From NCBI GenBank assembly GCA_021029095.1, contig JAJOHG010000525.1, positions 1 through 15,378 on the forward strand: 15,378 nucleotides of DNA, in the 5' to 3' direction. Position 1 is the first letter of the stretch; each line of letters starts with the position of its first letter. The notes under the pieces are model-generated. The model was not told the origin of the DNA. It saw only the letters and a program-made list of their open reading frames with translations, and made no database searches. Positions 1-8,498 of this stretch are shown piece after piece. The position numbers were made by a program, and so were the translations under genes. The DNA comes from Phellopilus nigrolimitatus. Taxonomy: Eukaryota > Basidiomycota > Agaricomycetes > Hymenochaetales > Hymenochaetaceae.

Positions 1-1241
1 AAAGCGCAATATCAGGAACATGAACAGAATCTGACCGTGATGCTTGCAGTTTCGACGCTCCATTCAGACTGGAGCGTTTATGCGGCGGCACATATACCTC
101 GCCCTCACTTGTCTTCGGAAGTTCCCTTGTTTCAGGCGGCTCTGTGGAGGCATCCAGCTTGACATGCGAAGGAGAAGGGTTAGGTTCGTCATCCAAAAGA
201 GTGGCATCAAGGTCAACTTGAGGGGGAGGGTTGTCCAAAATGGGCAGGATAGGGAAGTCAGGTACGCCGGGCGTTGCACGCGCGAACCGAGCTTTGAAGA
301 ATAACCATTTAAGCGCAGAGAAAACATGCAAGTGCTCTTCCAGGAGTGCGCCCAGTAGTAAGGTGAAGAAAAAAAGTACCAGCCATGGATAGAAGAATTT
401 GGGGATAGTATAGGGCGACGTCTCGGGGTAGATGCTTTCGAATGTAAGGAAAGAAGAGAGCGTGTATTGTCGGAATTTCTTCTTGCACAGGCAAAGCAGT
501 CGTTTCCTCAGACAAGCGCTTCGAATTCTCTGCCAGTACCAGCGCACGCGAGACAAATTCCTCCAATCGTTCAAGCGAATCGGAAACTTGCTTTTCGATC
601 GCTCGTACCCGCCATTGTCGCTTCGGATTCGATCGTTACTGTAGTTGTAGTCGTTTCAGGCAGCCTCTCAAGAGTATGCGAAGTCGCTAAGTCCGCGCTT
701 GATAGTCACCCGTTCCCTCTTTGGACGGGCCTTCCACAACACTGGACATTTCTGCCTTTCCTGCCAGAAATACCGGTTCGCGAGGCGCGCAAATGCCGCT
801 AGAAAGAGTATCCTTGTGTTCAGGGACAGTGCCAGACTTGATTTTGAGCACAGGGACGGCAGCATCGACAGTGGCAGTAGGTGCGGCGGGGCCTGCTCGA
901 GACAGCCCAGGACACTCGCAGGCTCGAGAATTCTGCACAGGCATCAGTTCTAGAGGAGGCACAGAGGTGATCTGAGTTAATAATGCGCTCTTAGAGGCCG
1001 TGAAGATGGTCCCAGTAGCTTGGACAGTATCAGCGGCAGTGGCATTTTGGGATCGCGTGGCAGCCTGTTCCGGAGTAGGCGAGGAATCAGGTTCTTTCGG
1101 AGGAGCGTAGCGTTTGTAAGATGAAAAGTATGTTCTGCCTGGGTTGATGATTGCGGAAGAGTGGTGCACGAGGACTGTTGCGGTGAAGAAATACGAGGCT
1201 AGAAGGGTCGCTTGAGCTAATAGTGCGAAGGATAGAAGCAT
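1..1241 (-). CDS. Unrecognised membrane protein, partial (3' end beyond left edge)
   Basis: I do not recognise this gene. The likely start is the ATG at 1241: it has A at -3, and an in-frame stop lies a short way upstream. The first block (1241 to about 975) opens with a hydrophobic segment, residues 2-24, then a Ser/Thr/Pro/Ala-rich stretch. A second block in another frame (about 930 to 670) reads as coding-like, with a weakly hydrophobic region (LNTRILFLAAFARLANRYFW) followed by a basic stretch. A third frame is open without interruption from 655 to the window edge. It contains a strong membrane segment (FFYPWLVLFFFTLLLGALL, encoded near 390-330) and then an acidic, proline-rich tail. At least two introns must join these blocks. 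I could not fix their borders, because the obvious donors are phase 0 while the best acceptors need another phase. The 3' end lies outside the window. That the region is a gene is fairly likely; its structure is provisional. Confidence 0.5.
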
Positions 1242-1779
1242 AATGTCAAGACTTTTCGAGAAATAGAGTAAAGGTGCTCGCTAATGGAGGTATCGCAAGA
1301 GGGCGGGAGGGAGGAGGAGGAGGAGCTGTGATGGTGGGTGGTTGGAACGAAAGCTGCCACTGACAGGGAACGTCGATCATGTAGAGACGCACGTGATGCA
1401 GCGGACGCGTTCCTCTGAGTCTGAGTGACTGAATCTCCCGTTTCTATCATTCGACTTTGTGGCTGTGCCATTATAGATTTGTGTTAACGGTTTGTAACAC
1501 ATACTCGAGATTGTGCTGTGTATTATCATTATACAATGCATGTAGAGCCACACGCGCAGAGCGGTGCACCAAGACGTGCGACGTGACAAGCGCTCATCGT
1601 CAATCTCCCAGCTAAAAAGAAAGCATAAGTGCGAAAGATTATACACGACTAGATGATTTCGTATTTCCACAAACATAGATTATATAACGACGGAAAGTAG
1701 CATATCTTGCCTTTAAAATGCCTGCATGCGGTTTACATTCAAGACTTCAAGTACTCTCGATACTTGCGTTCACGTTCTC
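1242..1779. other. Intergenic region, no gene identified
   Basis: This lies between the stop of the lipid phosphatase gene and the start of the left-edge gene, both on the minus strand. It should therefore hold the 3' UTR of one and the promoter of the other. Minus-strand open frames at 1217-1471 (His/Ser-rich) and 1377-1676 have no recognisable motif, and I could not connect them by plausible splicing to the ATG at 1241. A short GGAGGA repeat lies near 1310-1326. I see no RNA gene or repeat element. Confidence 0.5.
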
Positions 1780-3873
1780 TTACAAAACTGAATCCTTACT
1801 TGGGCGTCCATCCATCTCGACATCATCCGACTCGTCGCGTCGATGGGTATGCCCCCGTGCCGCGCCCGCACCCTCCCCAGCGCGCTGCAGGTCCTCCGTG
1901 CTCAGCTCGTCCCGGTAGTGCGAGTACTGCGAGTACGCGTGCCCCGGCCCAAAGCCGACGCCGTGCACGTGCGGCACTGCGGGGTGCGCTAGCTCCCCCT
2001 CGCCGTCTCCCCTGCTGCTTCCACTGCGCCCTGAGTTGCCCGTCTGCGCGGGCGGCCGCACGGTCGGCAGGATCGGCGCGCTCGCCTCCGACTCCGAAGG
2101 CCGGGGTGCCCGCCCCTCGCGCTCGTGTGGAACGCGCGGGGAATAGGGGCGGTGAGCCAAGGCAGACGTCAGCGGGGGGAAGTAAAGTCTATATGCGAAG
2201 AACGCCATGAGGAAACCAAGGACGGATCCAACGAGGACGTCTTGCCAATGATCTGCAGGATAAACAGATCATATATTGACGAAAGGAGGTATTGATTCAA
2301 CTGATTAGAAAACGAGGGACCACAAAACCGGGAAGATGGGAAACTCACGTCTATAATCCATTGTCCGCGAGATTGCAACTAGTGCCGCGCCAGCGAGAGG
2401 CGTGAGGGATATCCATGCTCTGGTCTAAGCAGGTAATGACATGAGTACTATAAAGAAAAGCCTTTAACCAAGCGCCTCACAGCATGCCCTTTCTCATCAA
2501 ACAGATGAAGTTTTCCAGCTAAATAAAATGCCAAAAAGCCCAGTCCCGCGAATGAAACTTCGAAACCACAATAATAAGAAGCGAGAAGATAAGGAAAGAT
2601 AGTCGTAACTGAAAACAATATAATACATACGACTGGAATGACCGCTTGGGAAGCTCCTCCACCCGTCGCGGAGTATATGCACATCCGTTTGCGTGCAAAT
2701 CGCGCTAGTGACAAGGCCGTATTCTGGGTTCGTAACCCCAGGGAGGGGCTGGCACCGTGATATCACATCTGAAATCCATACAATAAGAACATCTAGTAAG
2801 TTGCTGCGTAGGCTGACTCCAAGTATTTGTTTTTATACCTGGACGAGGACGCCCGACAGTGATCTTCGTAAACTGCGTTATGACACCCGTCATTGAGAGG
2901 CTTAGAAGAACTAACGCAAGAATCAGCATACAAATTCCAGGGAGGATTCAAGAGACGGAGAACATACGCCCTAACGTGCTGTTATGGAAGTCCCATAGTG
3001 ACCGCACAGAAAGCAGATTGACTACAATCTGGAGTACGAACGGGGCGACGATGGCTATGAAATACAACGCTATCGGCTGTACGCGAAAAGGAACAAATGA
3101 ATACACGTCAGTCCCGAGAATCTCTGTATTTGTATGAAAGAGAACGCACCGGGACGCGTTCTTTCGTCGCAAACCTATTCTGCTCCTTGAGCGAGTCGAA
3201 AACACAAATGAAGAGTCTCCGACACTCACGGAAATCGGAGCCTATTGACACACAGACGACGACGCCGAATATATGAAATGAGCAAGAATAATCAGCGGCT
3301 GTGAATTATTGAACGCGTTTCGCACGCTTGCGGTGCAGCAGGCGTCCGAGCGGGGGACTTAGCACTTACGTCGGGTCGTCAATGGAGAACTCCCGCTTGA
3401 AACCCGGGACCTTGTCCAGAGAAAAGAAAGCCGCACTAAGAGGGGGGAAACGTGGAGGCGGAGAGCGTAGAGTTAGGCGTCCTCGCTAGGTACTCCCCAC
3501 AGAAGTGTAAGCTTACGCAAGGACCACAGAAACGATCCTAAGCGACGAAGTCGTAAATCAGATGAAATAAACGCAGTACGAGAAGCCCTGTGAATGCGAC
3601 GCACCAATCAGGAAAATAGCTCGTCAGGAGCGCGAGGCGTCGTCTGCGTGTCATGCCGGCGCGCGGTGCGAAGCCCTCTTCGCTGCGAATCGTAAACCAG
3701 GCCATGGACGACGGTTCCGGGGAGTGCACTGGGCGGTACGCGTAGGAGTTGTTCAGCTCCTCGTGGTCGTCGTTGAAAGAAGAAGCCTCGTTGTTGTTGT
3801 CGTCACGATGGTCGTGGTAGGCGAAAGGCATATATGTAGTTGTCTTTGCACAGCGCTCGATGCCTTCGGACAT
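1780..3873 (-). CDS. PAP2-family lipid phosphate phosphatase (DPP1/LPP type)
   Basis: This is an integral membrane phosphatase that dephosphorylates lipids such as phosphatidic acid, diacylglycerol pyrophosphate or lysophosphatidate, with the catalytic site on the lumenal or outer face. Exons: 3873-3605, 3537-3517, 3435-3370, 3241-3230, 3174-3150, 3076-2968, 2910-2839, 2768-2631, 2557-2469, 2424-2349, 2252-1780, giving 449 residues. All three catalytic motifs are intact: KITVGRPRP (183-191), PSGH (232-235), and SRTMDYRHHWQD (286-297) with Arg287, His293 and Asp297 in the expected spacing. The join SYFPDW/IVSVVLA/AAFFSLDKVPGF across the first three exons restores the first membrane segment typical of fungal LPPs. 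The first 75 or so residues are hydrophilic (Asp/Asn/His-rich). The roughly 130-residue tail after the last membrane helix is low in complexity, rich in Gly/Ser/His/Asp, and probably cytosolic. Substrate preference cannot be read from sequence. The 44-nt intron at 2468-2425, with donor GTTAAA, is the least certain border. Confidence 0.93.
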
Positions 3874-4023
3874 GTGCGGTGTCAGTTTACGTTGTTTGCA
3901 ATGACCGCGAATGTCGATCGCAGATCGCTGTCGGATCTATTTATTGCAGAATCTTATCGAGAAGTAGATGTACAGAAGTCAAGGAAATAGATAGGACATC
4001 GTATACATAGAGTACTTATTACT

Positions 4024-5514
4024 TCATGGCTTGTGCACATTCTCTTTATCTGCGTCGGGCTCGTCCACGACCATCGCCTCCGTATCTTTACCCACTGCAC
4101 TCAAATCACCTGGAGCCTGTACTAGCTCCCCCGCACTCGAGGAGCTCTTCACAAATCGTTCCTCCAGCGACCCGCCAAACATAGGCTTCGGAGCACGCAC
4201 GGACGGCGCAGTCGGCGTTCCGGCATCTGCAGGCTCAGCAGCCGCCGTGCTCGTCGTCGCACTCAGCGCCGTCGGGTGCTCCGACATATGCCCGGGGCTC
4301 GGGTCATCCAGCTCGTCGACGAGCCCAATCATCGGGCCTTCGGCGGCCGGCTCGCTCGTGCCCGTAACTGTTTCGACCGCTACGGATGTAACCGTCACTG
4401 GAGCAGCCGCGCCGAGGCGCAGCTCTTCCACGCCCGGGCTGAGCGGGCGCGCGGCCGCCGCTGCGAGCTGCAACGGGCTCATCGGCGGGCTGCGACTGCG
4501 GCTCCTGCGCGCGTCCTCGTGAAGGAAGGGGATCGGGGAGAAGAGAGGCGTCGTCGCCTCGCGGAGTGAACCGGTCGGCGTGAACATGTGTGCTGCGGTC
4601 CTCGGATCTTCGGGCGGGATGAGGGGGAAGGCGTCGATCGTGGATGTGACGAGCAGCGCGCGTTCGAGCGCGCGCAGGTACTTTCCTGCGCTTTTAAAGT
4701 GCGCCCGGGGGCGGACCACGAGTTCACATACGCGCTGGATCGAGAATGGGGGATTTCTGTCGTCAAGAATATACCCCAGGTGTCAGTAATCGTCAAAGTT
4801 GAGAGAGTAATGCTCACCCCTCAAAGTCATGTAAAAGCCTGTAGATGCCCTCATTCATATCCTTTGCCTCCTCCTCCGTCAACACCGTCTTCGCGCGCCC
4901 GTGAGAGTTGTACTCGTTCCGCACGAACTCATTTACCTCGCGCCGCACAAAAGGGGGAAGCTTCAAGCCAGCGGTGGAGAGGGGCTTTGGAGTAGCCGCA
5001 GCCACAGCCGCGGCCACTGTCGGTGTCGTCGGCGTCGTCGGTGCTGTCGCCGATTCTGAAGTGGGTTTGGGCGGTTCGACGGGTGCTGGTGGCGGAGCTG
5101 GCGGTGCGACTGGTGCAGGAGGCGGGGGTGGTGGAGGAGTTGGGGGAGGGTCAGACATATACGAGGCGATGTTCTGCCCGGCACGAGCTAGCATGAGCAG
5201 CACATAAAAGACTTGACCGCGGTAATTCTCACCTGGTTATTCTTATACTTGATCATGTCGCGGAGTGAGTCCCAGTCGGACCTGAACGAATAGATGAGCG
5301 ACCTCCCTTCAGCTTCAACGTTGCCAGATAAGCGCAATTCTCACTCGACATAGTCGGTTGATGCAACTCTTTCAAGTATCTGGTCATATTCTGACATCTC
5401 AAAACGTGCCGGGTGAGCAAATAGCATCGACGTACAACAGTAAGCACACAACGTCGACGCACCTGGACTCCAACTGAAGTTGGGCGAAAGGGCGATTTCT
5501 TGAGAGCCGTTCAT
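4024..5514 (-). CDS. Protein phosphatase 4 core regulatory subunit R2 (PPP4R2-like)
   Basis: This is a regulatory partner of PP4 phosphatase, a Ser/Thr phosphatase acting in DNA-damage recovery and other nuclear processes. Exons: 5514-5463, 5390-5345, 5281-5233, 5173-4818, 4756-4024, giving 411 residues. The start at 5514 was chosen because splicing from it yields the fungal family N-terminus (FSWSPEYDQILERVAST), then SDWDSLRDMIKYK, then NIASYMSDP. The conserved core continues after an insertion: NEGIYRLLHDFEG (156-168), PFSIQRVCELVVRP (171-184) and SAGKYLRALERALLVTSTID (190-209). The last two are the diagnostic PPP4R2 segments. Residues about 58-117 are a Pro/Ala/Thr-rich insertion in the domain. 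After residue 210 the protein is disordered, with Ser/Arg and Ala/Pro/Thr-rich runs and an acidic end (DADKENVHKP). The acidic tail fits the family, whose C-terminal halves are divergent and acidic. Antisense open frames over the second half are composition artefacts. Confidence 0.9.
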
Positions 5515-6075
5515 GTCGAATCAGCAGGGATCCGGCCCCCTTTTTACGTATATCTATATCTTTTGACTTGTCTGAGTGGCGATTACGAATGAGTGACTTG
5601 TGGCTTGTGGAAGAGAACTCAAGGGAGCTGAACAGTACGTGCTTGGTAAGCAATTGTTTCCTGCACATCATTTCTAAGTTATAATGTACATCGACACGTC
5701 GAAAGCGTTGAAAATATTTCGCGTCCTGATATTGTTGCGTACACGATGAAAAAAGATACAAAGCATGCGCATTTCACCATAGGCGGTCGGGGCGTGGGTC
5801 TACTATACATGTAGAGAAAAGAATGCACGCTGATGGTTTGTGGACTTTCCATGCAAACCATAAAGGGTTTTTGGAACATATAGAACAGAGAGCTGAAGGG
5901 GATGCAGATGGGCATATGCATCGCAGCCCGACCATTCAGGAGTCCAGTCAACGAATCCCGAAACTGACGGTGACCTAACCAAGGTGAGATATATTCGCGG
6001 CGGAAAATTGCACACAGCGCAGACGGCGAGCAAAAGCTCCGCGTGAGCGGCCAGACGGCGGGAATTCCAAGGCGC
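5515..6075. other. Intergenic region, no gene identified
   Basis: This lies upstream of the PPP4R2-like start and downstream of the Fyv7-like stop, so it should contain that gene's 3' UTR and the PPP4R2 promoter. An AT-rich stretch near 5547-5562 (TATATCTATATC) is a possible promoter element about 40 nt upstream of the start codon. Minus-strand open frames (5399-5761, 5679-5951, 5803-6033) are Cys/Met/Phe-rich, show no family motif and do not splice into a neighbour in any way I can defend. Confidence 0.45.
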
Positions 6076-6991
6076 TCAGGTATAGTCCTGCTTTATGCGC
6101 TCGAGCATGGCATCCATGCGCAGCTTCATGTTCGGCTGACCGCCGCGGCCCTCACCTGCTACATTCTCACCATGTTCCCGACCACGGCCACGGCCTCCAA
6201 AGCCACCGCGTCCGCCCCTCTCACTTCGGACAGGCCCGCCGCCGCCGCTTACGCTGCTTCCCCTGCTTCCCCTGCTCCCGCCGTGCATGCCTCCCCGAGG
6301 CCCACCCCTTACGCCCCGCCCCCTTGAGCTGGTAGAAGCAGATCCCGAGCCTGCGCCCTTCGCCGCACGCCGGTGCAGCGGGTCGGCCCGGAAGGTGTGC
6401 AGCGAAGCGCGCGAGTAGGCCTGGCGCGTCAGCTCCCGTACGGAAAGCTTTTCAGCCCCTTGTTCCGAACCGTCCTCATTCTTGTTTTTGTATCCGTTCG
6501 CAGGACGTCTGCGACCAGAGTGCGCAGGTGGATCGATGCTGGGTTTAGAATTGGATGGAGGCTGAGGATGGCTTAAGTGCGCAGGCTCTCCGTCTCCCGA
6601 CTCCGCGACGGCGTCATCGGACGACTCAACCTCGTCGCCCGACTCTTCTCGCGGAGCATCTTCCAGTCCATTCCCCTCTTCTTCATCACCCTCTTCATTC
6701 TCCACAGCACCGCGGTCCTGCGAGGGCGGGGGCGGCCTCCGCTCTCGATTCAACACGATTCCCTCCTTGCGCTGCTGCGCCTTCCATTGGCTCTTGAGCT
6801 TCTTCTTCTCGACCCATGCTTTCTTCAGCTTAGTAGCTGCAATTTGTTTTCACGAACATTTCGTTTATTAGTTCTTTATAAATAAGTGAGGAATACAAAT
6901 AAGACGGACCTCTGTCCCGCGGGAGGTGCTGGAACGATGGTGGGTGGTTTCTCTTCTTCGCCTGGCCTGCAATGCTCGTTGAGACCGCCAT
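6076..6991 (-). CDS. Fyv7/CCDC59-like rRNA-processing protein, RGG-rich
   Basis: This is probably a nucleolar factor for small-subunit rRNA processing. There are two exons: 6991-6910 and 6836-6076, joined over a 73-nt intron (donor GTCCGT), giving 280 residues. The N-terminus carries the fungal signature PPSFQHLPRDRATKLKKAWV followed by EKKKLKSQWKAQQRKEG, a basic helix. This resembles the rRNA_processing family that contains yeast Fyv7 and human CCDC59/TAP26. The middle (about 60-110) is acidic and disordered. Then come VRELTRQAYSRASLHTFRADP, a Gly/Arg/Ser-rich block with many RG and RGG units (about 200-255), and a basic C-terminal helix, PNMKLRMDAMLERIKQDY. The start at 6991 is the first ATG, although the base at -3 is T. 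The gene is head-to-head with eIF1. The assignment rests on motif recognition; another basic nucleolar coiled-coil family cannot be excluded. Confidence 0.6.
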
Positions 6992-7284
6992 GAAAAGTTC
7001 GTGAGCTCTTCGCCGTCGTCAACACCAGCTGTACGGGCGCCGGAGTAAATTAAGAGCGATACAGCTAGAAGGATGACTAGGGTTCGGAATGGCGCCAGAA
7101 AAAAAGTTGCGAGAAATAAATTCGAGCAGTGCATGCTGACATAACATGTCGACCGCATATATAAAGGCAAGCTGCGGTGCTCCATCACTCCCAGTTCATC
7201 TTCATCCCGCCGCTCATCGCCTTCCTCCTTTCTCGTCCACTTCCACCAACTGTTACCCGCCGTCGCGCCCAACTTCGCCGTTTT
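6992..7284. promoter_or_regulatory. Shared promoter region between Fyv7-like gene and eIF1
   Basis: This 293-nt spacer separates two divergent start codons, so both promoters and 5' UTRs must lie in it or overlap it. The plus strand has a clear TATA box, TATATAAA at 7158-7165, about 120 nt upstream of the eIF1 ATG, followed by a pyrimidine-rich leader (7200-7260) of the kind common before highly expressed fungal genes. I see no equally clear TATA on the minus strand. Confidence 0.6.
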
Positions 7285-7847
7285 ATGAACACCGACGCCT
7301 ACGTGAAGCCTGGTTAGTTCACATGCTCTCATCGTCTTCGTCCGTTATCGATCAGTGTCCGCTGACCGCTGCCTCCACAGACGACCCCTTCTTGGACGAT
7401 GATATTCTGAATCAAACAGACGACGTCGGCTCTCAGAAGAACATCATCCACATCCGTATCCAACAGCGTAACGGTCGGAAGACGCTCACGACACTCCAGG
7501 GGCTCGGGAAAGGTTCATTTTCTTTCGTAAAAATTTATGCCTGAGAAACGGCGGTGCTCATCAAATTCTTCTCTTCTCAGAATATGATTTCAAGAAGATC
7601 CTAAAGGCATTCAAGAAAGTATGTAGACACTCTTCTGCGTAGATCTTAAAGATGTATGGCACTCGCCACCACTGATACTGATTCTTTTTCTTCTGTTTCC
7701 CAGGAATTCGCATGCAACGGCACCCTTGTTGACGACGAAGAACTCGGGCAGGTCATTCAGCTGCAGGGAGACCAACGTGTCAAGATCCTTAATTTCCTGG
7801 TCGAAGAGGGTGTCGATCGGGCGACAGTAAAGCTTCACGGGTTTTGA
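7285..7847 (+). CDS. SUI1: Translation initiation factor eIF1 (SUI1)
   Basis: eIF1 binds the 40S subunit near the P site, keeps the scanning complex open and enforces AUG selection. Exons: 7285-7312, 7381-7512, 7581-7618, 7704-7847, giving 113 residues, the usual eIF1 length. The joined protein contains the near-invariant block IHIRIQQRNGRKTLTTLQGL, then GKEYDFKKILKAFKKEFACN across two splice junctions, then ELGQVIQLQGDQRVKILNFL and the C-terminal VKLHGF. The acidic N-terminal tail (DDPFLDDDILNQTDD) replaces the better-known DPF/ADA segment. One small deviation is GLGKEYD where many eukaryotes have GLPKK(Y/F)D. The start codon sits in a very weak context (TTTT immediately before ATG); see the findings. 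The plus strand has a TATA box about 120 nt upstream. The 85-nt third intron splits AFKK from EFACN. Confidence 0.97.
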
Positions 7848-8498
7848 TTTTTGATTACGATCCTGCATATCTTTACCCCGCTTTCCCCCTTCCGTTTGCC
7901 TTACTATCTGACTCGCGCTATCAACCATCCACCGTCACCTCTTTCGTTCTTTTTCCAGAATCTCTTTCCTTCGGTAGGGATTGCGCATCCGCGCTTTTGT
8001 ACGTAGTCTTTGCCTTAAGGACCCGTTTGTTGTTCCTATGCCTGCTGCGTTTGTACAAAATGTTACTTGCGACTGCTCTGATGGATTCACTATGTCGGTT
8101 GTTGGGGCGTGAGTGTCGCGAATTGTGTCCGACCGCCTGAGCGAACTTCTGTCCTGGGTATTTTGCACCAAGCCATGTCATTTCGACTACAAATAAGTGT
8201 CGAACAACGCAAAATGGCATATCATAGGTAAATGGCGAGTTTCGACAGGTCCCGGCCTAGATCTTGTCCGATAAACAACTGCATGACAAAAATGCAGGCA
8301 GGGTAACTTAGATTTCATGCGTGACTCTCCTGAGTGAATGAACGTGGAAACAGAAGGCTCGTGCGGTATTTACTCATCTTTTCAGCTGGCTCTAGACATG
8401 ACCATGGTCTGACGTGAACCGTTTTTTTCCCCAAGGCAGATCTTTCAAGGTTAAATAGCAAAGGAAATAAACGGAAAACTGAAAAAGAAGGAAAGACC
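7848..8498. other. Convergent intergenic region, no gene identified
   Basis: The stop codons of eIF1 (plus) and SNRNP27 (minus) face each other across 651 nt, longer than the other convergent gap here (118 nt). It presumably holds both 3' UTRs. A minus-strand open frame at 8315-8731 is an extension of a SNRNP27 exon's other frame, and 7844-8140 (plus) and 7921-8220 (minus) lack motifs. The eIF1-proximal half of the plus strand is pyrimidine-rich. I see no tRNA or snoRNA fold that I could defend. Confidence 0.45.

Noticed and set aside
1707..2210. Plus-strand open frame of 167 codons, Arg/Ala/Ser/Pro-rich.
   Set aside because: It is antisense to the C-terminal tail of the PAP2 gene, whose reading frame is supported by the catalytic motifs. 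Composition explains the open frame.
4031..5207. Long plus-strand open frames antisense to PPP4R2 (4031-4522 Ser/Ala-rich, 4588-4995, 4908-5207 Gly-rich).
   Set aside because: They mirror the Pro/Ala/Ser-rich low-complexity coding on the minus strand. GC-rich repeats leave antisense frames open, and they show no domain or splice structure.
5679..6033. Minus-strand Cys/Met-rich open frames upstream of the PPP4R2 gene.
   Set aside because: No motif, no plausible splice into PPP4R2, and codon content unlike the neighbouring genes.
7146..7544. Plus-strand open frame starting at 7146, upstream of eIF1, reading into exon 2 and intron 2.
   Set aside because: It starts within about 20 nt of the TATA box, reads through intron 1 and ends inside intron 2. 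The spliced eIF1 starts at 7285 and yields the complete family protein.
7381..7847. Apparent frameshifts or a broken eIF1 pseudogene, since the conserved protein is spread over different frames.
   Set aside because: Three introns with GT..AG borders restore one uninterrupted 113-residue protein with all conserved residues.
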